Part shown: positions 11,243 to 20,629 of the stretch, piece after piece
How positions within the stretch are numbered: position 1 is the first letter of the stretch
Layout: each line of letters starts with the position of its first letter
Assembly (NCBI GenBank): GCA_010909165.1
Contig: MU008174.1
Location: 1,116,001-1,180,000 of the forward strand
Length of the DNA stretch: 64,000 nucleotides
Source: Anthoceros angustus
Taxonomy: Eukaryota; Streptophyta; Anthocerotopsida; Anthocerotales; Anthocerotaceae
Direction: 5' to 3'
Program-made: the position numbers and the translations under genes
Notes under the pieces: model-generated
The model's database searches: none
Seen by the model: the letters and a program-made list of their open reading frames with translations, nothing else
What the model was told of the DNA's origin: nothing

Positions 11243-11929
11243 AGCCAGATTAGTGCTACAGAAGTCGTGTATAGATTGTAGAGACACTCACCATTTGGGA
11301 CTGTTCAAGGATACACAGCAAACGGTTCTGGTGGCACGGGGTTTCTCTGAAATTTACCTGGTGGCGAAGGACATCCAAAAAGGAACATGAACAAGTCAGG
11401 AAATCTGTTCGCCGATATCTGTCTTGCCACGTCAAGATCCACGGTGTTGCAGCTCAGTTCCCGAGGATGAATCTTGGAAGGGTGATTTTACCTCGGGGGA
11501 GGAATCCTGGATCTCTGACACAGTGTGGTGGTGAATTTGGAGCCGTGGAGTGTCCTCCGACCTGATCCAAGGGCAGGAAAGAGCCTTGAGGAACCGAGGA
11601 GAGAGACAATGAACCTCGGCCTTGTGCATGGAATGTACATCCTTGTGTGACAAGGATTGAGATTGCCCTCGGGCCTCGAGGCTCGATTTGGTCCGCTGAC
11701 TTGGATTGGGACGCCACATTTCGATTTGGCACTTGGGAGCTGCAGGATTTGTGGGTTGTGCGGCCTTGCACCGGAAATTGGAAGTGTTTTGCGATCGCAA
11801 TCTGAGACCAAGAGGCAGTTGTGGGTCGGGGAATGCGAGGAGGGTGAGGCGCTGGAATCGGGGGTGATCAGGCTTCTTCTGGTTGGAAGCTGGTAGGCAG
11901 GATTTTAGCGCAAGAGTCGGGTGGGCGCA
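11243..11929. other. Intergenic spacer before the hibernation factor gene
   Basis: This holds the 3' end of the PPR4-like gene and the promoter/leader of the next gene, both on the plus strand. Long minus-strand open frames cross it and continue antisense into the next gene, but they show no family resemblance. Nothing else is recognised. Confidence 0.45.
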
Positions 11930-13242
11930 ATGGCGGTGGCAGTGTGGGCAGCTGGGCAAGTGGCGGCTGCGGGCTACAATGCTCTCAGTTCTGGGAGGGC
12001 GCAGCCGGGTGTGGGCATAGCGCAGCTCCGGAGCACCTTCCATGGCTGCTCTCCTCCCTTCCTGGGTGCCTCCAGGTCCGGGTTTCAAGGCCAGAGTTGC
12101 GTGGACTCGAGCCTGGTGCGAGAGGCTGGAGCTGAGGACAGGAAGGGACGGCTGACCACCTGCATGGCCTGGGGAGGGGCTTTGGCTGCTGTTCGTCTCA
12201 TCATCCAGGGCAAGAATTTGGAGGTAACGGCTCCCCGGGGAGTGTGAGGTGAAGTCCGAATTGAGGCTCTGCGTGGGCGGGCTTAGCGTTTGCTGACATG
12301 TTGGCTGCAGTTGACGGACTCGATCAAGGCGTATGTCGAGGACAAGGTGGGTAATGCTGTCCAGAATCACGGCAATCTTGTCAGGGAAGTGGATGTGCGA
12401 CTGTCGGTTCGTGGTGGTGAGACTGGCCGTGGCCAAAAGCTTCAGAGATCGGAGGTATGAGTATTGGGTTCACTAGTTATTGTCTTGGGAGGAGTGTCTC
12501 TATCAGTTTGCGAGTTTGTGGTGGGCTCCCATGTTGATAATGTTGATGGTTGCGTTCTGTACAGGTCACGTTGTTCACTAAGAAGCATGGAGTGGTGCGA
12601 GCAGAAGAGGAGTCCGACAGCATGTATGCGAGTATTGATAGGGTATCTGACGTCATATCCAGAAAGCTCCGCAAAATCAAGGAGAAAGATGGTGGACAAG
12701 GCCGCACGTACAAAATGCGACACCAGCAGTCCCGTATCGGAGAACTTCTCTCGGATCAAGTGGTTGACCTGGCACCCATTCTAAGGAAAGAGCCTGATGA
12801 CGAGTTGCCGGATGAGGTATGTGTCAGCTTGTATGCCAAGCACTGCTAGGGGGCGCACGTGCTTGTTGTTTCTGATTCCCGCTGATTACCCCTGTCTGCT
12901 TCCTTCTCAGGTGGTGAGAACCAAGTACTTCGACATGCCACCCATGGGGGTTGAAGAGGCTCTGGAGCAATTGGTGAACGTGGGCCATGACTTCTACGCC
13001 TTTCGCAATTCTGACACAGGTAACGAAGATTTCTCCAGATCGGGCTTGCTCCGGACTTTCACGTCTTCCGAACTCAGTTCCTTCCGCCTTTTACAACCGT
13101 TCCGTCTGGCTGACATCTTGTTCTGTTTCTATCAGGCGAGATTAACATCCTGTACAAACGAACACACGGTGGATATGGAATGATCGTGCCCAGGAATGAG
13201 GGCTCGTGGGAAACCTCGAAGAATGGCGCACCCAAGAAATGA
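11930..13242 (+). CDS. PSRP1: Plastid long-form ribosome hibernation factor (PSRP1/HPF-like)
   Basis: Five exons: 11930-12223, 12311-12454, 12565-12816, 12911-13019 and 13136-13242, giving 301 residues. The first about 85 residues form a plastid transit peptide. The amino domain ([20 protein letters not shown], then [15 protein letters not shown]) is the HPF/YfiA fold that binds in the decoding and mRNA channel of the small ribosomal subunit. The carboxyl domain from about residue 231 ([20 protein letters not shown] and [20 protein letters not shown]) is the long-HPF dimerisation domain that joins two 70S ribosomes in bacteria. The plant counterpart was called plastid-specific ribosomal protein 1 and is now seen as a translation inactivator used in darkness or stress. 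The gene looks complete. Confidence 0.93.
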
Positions 13243-14075
13243 TGGGGAGCTTGTTCCAAAGTGATCTGCGTTGAATTATGTTATCAGGTACTTCTTTCTT
13301 CAGCAGCACTAGATGGCAAAACTGCTACAGAAGGACCTAGGAAGCCATATCGAGTGACAGCGTAGCTGAATGTGGATGTCTATACGTCCAAGACTGCAAC
13401 CACACAGAGTACCTAGATACAACATGATTCATCTTTTCTGGAAGTAGAACTGGGTGCCATCCGCATGTTTCCTGCCATCAGAAACGCCAGAGAGGAGCAC
13501 TGCGTCAGGGGAGCAGAGGGCACCATGCCAATTTAGTGTGAATTTGCTGTTCGTGTCATGGAGAGCTTTTGACCCTCCAAGAGGCTTCGGTTGGTTGGTT
13601 CAAAGAAAATAAATGCACGGAAAGGACGAGGCCCTCTGCAGCTTCCAAACTCTTCCCACGAATTCTTATTTCTACAAAAGAGGGTTTTCTATTTAATCGA
13701 CGTCGTTTGGTACCCACTACTTACTTAGACGTCTTTTCCCTGCAAGTCACACGTTGACGACCCTCTGCAAAGGAACAAAGGTTTTCAGGTGGTCTCAAGA
13801 AGAGGCACCTGTGGAGGGCCCCAGGAAAGGACAAACTTAACTATCCAGCTTGGGAGTTGCCTGGCCATGGAGATGCCTAGTTGCAATTGGAGACCCTGTG
13901 TGAAAGCCACGCTGTGCTTGTGGCGCAAAACAAACCACTAAAACTTGGGACTTCCCGATGAATGTACATACATGCACCCTGGAAAATGGCGGGATGCCAC
14001 TACACCGGGGATATTAAAACTCAAATGCTGAAACTCATAATTAATTCTTGCCGTCTTACTGCAGTTCCGACAGGA
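13243..14075. other. Convergent intergenic spacer
   Basis: These 833 bases lie between the stop codons of the hibernation factor gene (+) and the PTST-like gene (-). I see no gene, repeat or structured element beyond the two expected 3' regions. Confidence 0.5.
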
Positions 14076-17000
14076 TCAAGGCTCTACCCGGAGTAGATTG
14101 TTTTGGACACTGGCGTCGCGCATAACCATCTCCCTCCGGTGGTCGATGGTCCAATTGCCATCCACGATGAACTTGATCTCATAAACTCCAGGGTAGAGCA
14201 GCAAGTCCAGACCCCAAAGCATGGGTCCTCGAGAACCGTCAAAATTGGGTATCTCAGACCTGAGATCTGGCTGAAATGCGAAAAAATGTTGCCAACCATT
14301 AAAACTGCCAGCCAGTTCGACTTTGGTGCCTTCCCCCCACCATTCAACAGACACCTTCTTGAGCCGTGACACGGCCACCTCAGCATCCTTCAACTTCCTC
14401 CTCTCCTCTTCCAATTCCACCTTAGCTTGGGCAATATCCGTGGAAACTTTGCCTTGCACAAGCATAAGCTCAGCTTTCATTTCTAGCAGCTCTTGTCTAA
14501 GGCTGAAGACCTCTGCTTCTCGGAGTTGCAGGGCTGATTTCAGGCTATCAATCTCAATCTGTGCCTGTTCCTGGAGCTGGACATCTAGCTCCTTTCGTTT
14601 CTCTGCCAACCGGCCTATTTCTTGCTGCTTGGCCAAAATGCTGAAGATAATCCGGTCTCTATCCTGCTGCTTGGAAGTTGCGTCCAAAGCAGACTCCAGC
14701 TGCAACTTTGCTTGCAGGATGGGACCCATTTGTGCAGCAATAGTCTCCTCCCTCTCTGGGACAACACTATCTGGCTGATCTGCTTCCCAAGAGAGACCAT
14801 CAGAGTGGTAGTCATAGTCTGCAATCCTCTCAGGGCCCTGAACACCATTCACAGCAAAGATTTCCTCCTTCGCTTCTCGAGAGTTCTGCTCGTCATCTGG
14901 CTGCAGGCCAGAGCTTGCAGTATCAAATTCTCCAAATGTTTCCGGCTTGGCAGGGTCATTCAGCGACAAAGTAAGATCGTTGTTAACTTTGTCCTCTAAG
15001 ACACCGGACTTCGTCTCATCCTTGTCTCGCCACTCAGTTCTTGCTCTGAGAGATTCTCGCAAGACTCTCAACCCTTCAGCACCTTTCCTAATCTCCAGCA
15101 GCTTCTGCCTCAACTGATCTCGAGTATCTCTTAGCTGCTTGGAAGATTCTTCTTGTTCTGTGCTAAGCTTACCAATACCGCCAGATAGGGTTTCAAAGCT
15201 TCCAGACTCTTCCACAATGCTCGGCAGACCTGTGCTCAAAAACAACCTTGCTCTTTCCTGGATTGACAAGTCAAAGACAGTCCTCTCATCCGGAACAGCC
15301 TGTGACTGCAGGTCAGATACAACAGGACTGTCACTTTCAGTCACCGAATTCACAGAACCTTGTTCTGAGACTGGAACAGAAGCCTGCTGTCCTAAATTCT
15401 CAGTCTCGAAGAGTTCTCCTTGTCCTGTACTCCTTCCAGACTCTTGCAGAATGCTCGACAGTCCCGTGCTGACAAACAGTCTTGCTCTTTCCTGGATTGA
15501 CAGGTCAAGTACAGACCTCTCATTTGAGACAACCTGAGACTGTAAGTCAGGTACAACTGGACTTACATTTTTTGTTCCCACATTTGTAGAGTCATGTTCT
15601 GTGACTGGAACGGAACTCTGCTCCACTGATCTCTCCTTCTCCGAAAGTTCTCCTTGTCCTGTATTCAGCTTTTTAATACCGCCAGATGTGGTTTCCAAGC
15701 TTGAAAGTCCTGTGCTCACAGACAACCTTGCTCTTTGCTCGATTGACAGGTCAAAGACAGACCCCTCGTCTAAAATAGCCTGACCTTGCAGGTCAGGTAC
15801 AGCAGGACTGGCACTTTCAATCCGCAGATTTGCAGAATCCTGTTCTGTGGCCAAGCCAGATCCCCCCTGCCATAAATTGTCCTGCTCAGAAACTTGTCCT
15901 GATTCTGTATCCAGCTTACCAATATCACACAATGGAGTTTCCGAGCTTCCAAGCTCTGCCGAAAGGCTAGACAGACCTGTGTTCACAAACAGACTTGCTC
16001 TTTCCTCAATTGGCAGGTCCCAGTCAGACCTCTCATCTAAACCAGCCTGAGATTGTAGCTCCTGTACAACAGGACTGTCCCTTTCAGTCCGCATACTTGC
16101 AGACTCTTGCTCTGTGATTGGGACAGAACCCTGCTGTCCTAATTTCTGCCTCTCGGCAAAATCTCCTTCTATTGTACTCAGCTTGCCAATATCACCAGAT
16201 GGGGCTTCAAAACTTCCCGAACTCAGAAACAACCTTGCTCGTTCCTCGATTGACAGGTCCAAGACAGACCTCTCATCTGAACCAGCCTGAGATTGTGGCT
16301 CCTGTACAACAGGTCTGTCATTTGCAGTCCACAGATCTGCAGACTCTTGCTCTGTTGTTGGAACAGAACCCTGCTGTCCTGATTTCTGCATCTCCGTAAA
16401 TTCTCCTCCTGCTGTATTCAGCATGCCGATACCACCAGATGGGGCTTCAAAGCTTTCTGTGCTTGGAAACAACCTTGCTCTATCCTCAATTGATAGGTCA
16501 AAGACAATCCTCTCATCTGAACCAGCCTGCGATTGTAGCTCCTGTACAACAGGACTATCACTTTCAGTCCACAGTTCTGCAGACTCTTGCTTTGTGCTAG
16601 GAACAGAACCCTGCTGGCCTAATTGTTCCTTCTCAGCAAATTCTCCTTCTGCTGTATTCGGCTTGCCGATACCACCAGATGAGGCTTCCAAGCTTCCTGT
16701 GCTCAGAAACAACCTCGCTCTTTCCTCAATAGACAGGTCCAAGACAGACCTCTCATCTGAACCAGCCTGAGATTGTAGCTCCTGTACAACAAGACTGTCA
16801 CTTTCAATCGGCAGATTTGCAGACTCTTGCCCTGTGATTGGAACAAAACCCTGCTGTCCAAATTTCTCCTTTTTGGAAAATTCTCCTTCCGCTGTATTCA
16901 GCTTGCCGATATCACCAGATAGAACTTCAGAGCTGCCCGACTCTTCCAAAGGGCTTGACAGTCCCTTGCTCGCAGACAGCATTTCTCTTTCATACACTAG

Positions 17001-18665
17001 CAGATCAAAGACATAACTCACATCTGAAACAGCCTGAGATTGTGGGTCAGGTGCACCCAGACTGACACTCGCAGTCTCAAAATTTTCAGAATCCTGTTCT
17101 GTGACAGGAGCAAAACCCTGCTGTTCCGAAGCAAGCCCCTCACTGCGGGAAATGTCAGGTTGCTGTACTCCGGTTTCAGAGCTTGCAGACTCTTGTACAC
17201 TGGACTCTTCCAAAAGGCTTGGCAGTCCTGTGCTAGCAAATACCCTTGCTCTTTCCTCCAATGACAGGCTTGAGACAGATTTATCCTCTGCAACAGCCTC
17301 ATATCGAGGGGGTTGCACTACAGGACTGACATCGTCCACGTGCTGCAAATCTCCCGCATCCAAGACTGGGGACACAGAAGCTTCTTGACCGATCGCCAGA
17401 TCCTCGCTTAGTGAAGCCGAAGCAACTGGTTCTGTGGAACTGGAGCTTGGAGTTTGTTCCAGGAGACTGGTCTGTCCTGTAGTCACAAGCAATCTCGCTC
17501 TTTCCTCTAATGACAAGTTTGGCACAGACCTTTCAGTTAAGCCAGCCTCAGGTTGCAGGCGCTGTTCACTAGGACTGACATTTTCTGTATCCTGTTCTGA
17601 TGCTGAGTCAGGGGCATCCTGCCCTAAGAAGGTCCATGCCTCGGTGGGCAAGGAAAAGTCCTCTTCTTGAAGAACTCCAGTTTCAAAGCTTGCCGACTCT
17701 CTTAAACTACTTGACTGTCCTGTGCTCACCCACAAGCTTACTTTTTCCTCTGATGACAAGACCGGGACAGACATCTCTTCTGAATCAACCTGAGGTGGCA
17801 GGCTCGATGCCACAGGACTTGAATCTTCCATTCCATGAAGAGTCAAAAGATCCTGTTGCGAGACTGAGGAGACAGAAGCCTCCTGCTCTGAGGCCAAAGG
17901 AGCCGCAGTCTCTAGCTTTAAAGAAAAACCAACGTCCTCCCCGAATTCTGGAACACCCACACTACTAGATGGCACCACCTGCTCAGCATTATCCTCAGCA
18001 ATCGCCTCACCTGGAGGTGTAGCAGCTCCGGGGTGCTGCCATGTCGCAATATTTGGTACAGAAGGGGAATCCGACCCTGGGGAGCTAAAGCTACTCCCCC
18101 TAACCTTTTCTGCAACCACATCCTCAATCTGCTCTCTCAGTGCTTGCTCTGACACCACCTCGACCTGCACACTCACGTTCACACTCGAAGTTACACTGCT
18201 GGTGAGCTCCCCCCTCCCAGCTCGGCCCCCACTATCAGAATCACTACTGCTCCCGCTGCTCCCTCCTCTCCGAAACCTGGGATTCCCAAGCATGCGGCTC
18301 ACAGCCTGGTACCCCCGACTCCGCACCGCATAAGCAAGATCCGAGCGACCCCTGCTCGTCAGCTCTTTGATAGACGGCAACTGGTTAGCCGGCAGATCTT
18401 GCTGTGCAATAAAGTTCTTCAACTGCTCCACCAGAAGAATGTCCTTCTTGCTGAGTTTTTCGCCCCCTATCTTCCTCCTCGCATGCCGGTTCCCCTGCCC
18501 AGAACTGCCAGAACTGGAGCAAGTTACGCGGCAAAATCCTTGTGTTCCACACCTTTCCCACGGCTGCTGCTGGAGCCGCACCCTGGCCTTCCAGCAGCTT
18601 CCCCGCTCCCCGACTCCCAGCACGAAAACGGGCTTCAAACTCCCAAGCCCGGCTGCCAACGCCAT
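14076..18665 (-). CDS. Giant PTST-like starch protein: coiled coil + CBM48, with internal repeats
   Basis: One uninterrupted frame encodes 1,529 residues from the first true ATG (18665; AAAATGGCG context). Residues 1-50 look like a plastid transit peptide. Residues about 73-130 (LKNFIAQQDLPANQLPSIKEL, then GRSDLAYAVRSRGYQAVSRM) match the conserved amino motif of PTST2/PTST3 proteins. Residues about 1310-1427 are a long charged coiled coil. Residues about 1435-1529 are a CBM48 glycogen-binding module (VELAGSFNGW, LYPGVYEIKFIVDGNWTID). In Arabidopsis, PTST2 and PTST3 bind malto-oligosaccharides and starch synthase 4 to start starch granules, and rice FLO6 is related. The odd part is residues about 305-1150: an acidic, Ser/Glu/Gln-rich array of about 11 repeats around the core LSIEERARLFLSTG. 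Known PTST2 is roughly 600 residues. No intron is needed, which is also unusual here. Confidence 0.85.
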   Translation of the reverse strand: MALAAGLGSLKPVFVLGVGERGSCWKARVRLQQQPWERCGTQGFCRVTCSSSGSSGQGNRHARRKIGGEKLSKKDILLVEQLKNFIAQQDLPANQLPSIKELTSRGRSDLAYAVRSRGYQAVSRMLGNPRFRRGGSSGSSSDSDSGGRAGRGELTSSVTSSVNVSVQVEVVSEQALREQIEDVVAEKVRGSSFSSPGSDSPSVPNIATWQHPGAATPPGEAIAEDNAEQVVPSSSVGVPEFGEDVGFSLKLETAAPLASEQEASVSSVSQQDLLTLHGMEDSSPVASSLPPQVDSEEMSVPVLSSEEKVSLWVSTGQSSSLRESASFETGVLQEEDFSLPTEAWTFLGQDAPDSASEQDTENVSPSEQRLQPEAGLTERSVPNLSLEERARLLVTTGQTSLLEQTPSSSSTEPVASASLSEDLAIGQEASVSPVLDAGDLQHVDDVSPVVQPPRYEAVAEDKSVSSLSLEERARVFASTGLPSLLEESSVQESASSETGVQQPDISRSEGLASEQQGFAPVTEQDSENFETASVSLGAPDPQSQAVSDVSYVFDLLVYEREMLSASKGLSSPLEESGSSEVLSGDIGKLNTAEGEFSKKEKFGQQGFVPITGQESANLPIESDSLVVQELQSQAGSDERSVLDLSIEERARLFLSTGSLEASSGGIGKPNTAEGEFAEKEQLGQQGSVPSTKQESAELWTESDSPVVQELQSQAGSDERIVFDLSIEDRARLFPSTESFEAPSGGIGMLNTAGGEFTEMQKSGQQGSVPTTEQESADLWTANDRPVVQEPQSQAGSDERSVLDLSIEERARLFLSSGSFEAPSGDIGKLSTIEGDFAERQKLGQQGSVPITEQESASMRTERDSPVVQELQSQAGLDERSDWDLPIEERASLFVNTGLSSLSAELGSSETPLCDIGKLDTESGQVSEQDNLWQGGSGLATEQDSANLRIESASPAVPDLQGQAILDEGSVFDLSIEQRARLSVSTGLSSLETTSGGIKKLNTGQGELSEKERSVEQSSVPVTEHDSTNVGTKNVSPVVPDLQSQVVSNERSVLDLSIQERARLFVSTGLSSILQESGRSTGQGELFETENLGQQASVPVSEQGSVNSVTESDSPVVSDLQSQAVPDERTVFDLSIQERARLFLSTGLPSIVEESGSFETLSGGIGKLSTEQEESSKQLRDTRDQLRQKLLEIRKGAEGLRVLRESLRARTEWRDKDETKSGVLEDKVNNDLTLSLNDPAKPETFGEFDTASSGLQPDDEQNSREAKEEIFAVNGVQGPERIADYDYHSDGLSWEADQPDSVVPEREETIAAQMGPILQAKLQLESALDATSKQQDRDRIIFSILAKQQEIGRLAEKRKELDVQLQEQAQIEIDSLKSALQLREAEVFSLRQELLEMKAELMLVQGKVSTDIAQAKVELEEERRKLKDAEVAVSRLKKVSVEWWGEGTKVELAGSFNGWQHFFAFQPDLRSEIPNFDGSRGPMLWGLDLLLYPGVYEIKFIVDGNWTIDHRREMVMRDASVQNNLLRVEP
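15130..17790 (-). repeat. About 11 coding tandem repeats of roughly 240 bp
   Basis: On the plus strand the marker GCTCTTTCCTCAATTGACAGG and its variants recurs near 15251, 15485, 15731, 15995, 16232, 16475, 16715, 16985, 17250, 17500 and 17740. It encodes the reverse of the core LS-I-E/Q-ERARLF-STG. Spacing is about 235-270 bp and always keeps frame. The copies between 15.9 and 16.9 kb are the most alike; those at the 17-kb end are the most diverged and the 16985 copy has lost most of the core. The array lies wholly inside the PTST-like reading frame. Confidence 0.9.
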
Positions 18666-19053
18666 TTTTCCAGTGTTGCGGGCTCTGTGCAGACTCAATC
18701 CATCCTGGCTGGACCGTTATGCGATCCCCGGCTCATGCATGGGCTCCTGTTGCTCGCATCGGGGTGTCCTGCTTATCCTCAAGTCAGACCCTGCTTAGAA
18801 ATTGAATTGCGCGGTAAGATGAGGCCTGACGGAAGTGCTGGCTCACACGATGCAGTGCATAGACAACCAAGGCCACAAATTTCGTCCATAGCAGGGAGAT
18901 CGCGAGCCCGCCAGTAGGGTTGAGGACAACACCGCCGCAGTCTCATCGTCCCGGTTATCGCAACACACCATAACGGCATTGACTTTTTAAGAGCGTCCTT
19001 TCCGGAACTGTCCGGACTCTGGAAAGTGAAGCTCTCTTGTGTCGGACGCCAAA
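18666..19053. promoter_or_regulatory. Divergent promoter between PTST-like and coiled-coil genes
   Basis: These 388 bases separate start codons on opposite strands, so the two genes must share or divide this promoter. I saw no clear TATA box or conserved element. Confidence 0.4.
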
Positions 19054-20579
19054 ATGGACGACTACCTGCAGAATCTGCGATCACTTCGAATGCACATGAG
19101 CGGTGCGTGCAGAAAATTGTGGAAGTGCTGATATCGCGCGCAGTGACATTCCTGCAGAGAGAGCAGTCTTGCCAAATTGTGGACATCCTCTGGAGCTTGT
19201 CATACGACATGATGGTATTTGTCGTGTAGAGCAGATCGTGAATCGAGGACGGATGAGCTTGCTGCCGAGGAGCACAAGTACAGAGCTGCCATCGCTGCTG
19301 CTGAGGAGGAGTTGGAGCGAGGTATAACATTGATGAAGATGAGTGATAAAATTGATGGCTATCTTCCGTGGCCAGCCTGGCGAGTGTATTGAATTGCTCG
19401 GTTGGAGATTTGCAGCTGATGCGGAGCTGAATGTGAACGCTGCTGAGCTTGACAGCATAAGCAGGGAGAAAGGAAACTTATCTGCTAGGATCTTGAGCTG
19501 TCAGAAGTCGATTCAGGCTCTGGACGCTGAGTATGAGACACTTGAGCAGGCAAGCAGAGAGTAGCTGGTTTAGTCGATTCAGCTCTGGCCAGTGTTATGA
19601 TGCGGCGGTGGTACTGTTTGGCAGGGTTGGCAGCTTCTGGAGCTTGACATACAGAAGCAGGCCGCTACCTTTGCTGAGAAAAGGTGTGGTTAAATTGTGG
19701 TTTCTTCTATCAAGATCGTTGCACTGGTGCAGATTGGAGGTCTCCGATGACTTGATCTGTTTGCAGGTTGTTCTATGATGGACATACTCAGGCCGCAGTC
19801 GCCAAGCAGCAAGAATTGAAGGTAGTTTTCCTTTTCTCGGAGCGATTTTCTGGAAACCAAGAAGCTTGAGCTCCGATTGACTTGTCTTTGATGCAGAACT
19901 GGTACGACTCAAGGCCTCTGGAGCAAGAGATCCACAAGGTAGTTATCGTGGATTGATAGACAATGCATGCCAATGTAAGGAATGGAAGTTTCATTTGTTG
20001 TCTTTGAGGAATTCAAAAGTCACCTAATGAAGGCCCACAGGTCCAGCTGGAAATTGACCAACTTGCTGGACGGCAACATGAGCCCCAAGTACCAGCCCGT
20101 AGTTCACAGGTCTCCATCAACCAGTGAACATCTCTAACACATCAGCGTTACTGTGGTGAGAGACACCTCGGAACTTGGCACCATTATTATTCCGAGTGTT
20201 GCCAGATGCAGGAGGACAGACAAAAGGAGCTCCATGATCTCCGGAATCAGTTGGACGAAGTCACTGCGGAATTGGTGAAGGAACGGCAGTATATGGATTC
20301 ACTGAAATTTCCCGACCAGATAAAGGTGAGTATAGTTCTGTTTCGTCTATTCCGTTGACAGGTTGGACATGATCAGGGCTTTATAATAAAGTGACAGCAA
20401 CCTGGATTTAGAATTCTGCACTGTACACCGACTGACGGTTCCACCTTTCATCTGATCCATGACTACAGGCTCCAAGGCAACTTGTCTGCAGTTCTTGCGG
20501 ACTCAACTTCAAAGTTGACCTCCAGGCAGCTCAGGATAGGAGGGACTCCGACATGCAGACAGATCACTCGCCCAACTGA
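19054..20579 (+). CDS. Unassigned coiled-coil protein with a carboxyl CxxC
   Basis: I assemble nine small exons: 19054-19106, 19248-19321, 19416-19549, 19634-19683, 19767-19821, 19897-19938, 20041-20109, 20212-20325 and 20469-20579, giving 233 residues in one phase-consistent frame. Nearly the whole chain is heptad-like and charged (HKYRAAIAAAEEELERA, LDAEYETLEQ, DEVTAELVKERQYMDSL). It ends with a short segment containing CSSCGLNFKV. I do not recognise the family; size and shape resemble small kinetochore or spindle coiled-coil subunits, but no diagnostic motif supports that. Two junctions are soft: the first donor (GC|GTGCAG) and the third intron, which needs a GC-AG donor at 19550. The stop lies only 50 bp from the convergent stop of the farnesylcysteine lyase gene. 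Confidence 0.6.
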
Positions 20580-20629
20580 GCTGCGCCGATATATTAGAGG
20601 CATGTGGATTAACCACAAGTCCTGCAGCT

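Noticed and set aside
11432-12436. Minus-strand open frame of 334 codons
   Set aside because: It lies antisense to the spacer and first exons of the hibernation factor gene, is Ser/Pro/Arg-rich without motifs, and the plus-strand gene is certain.
19054-20579. Assignment of the coiled-coil protein to the kinetochore SPC24/SPC25 family
   Set aside because: Length and coiled coil are similar, but the globular carboxyl domain expected of those subunits is not visible.
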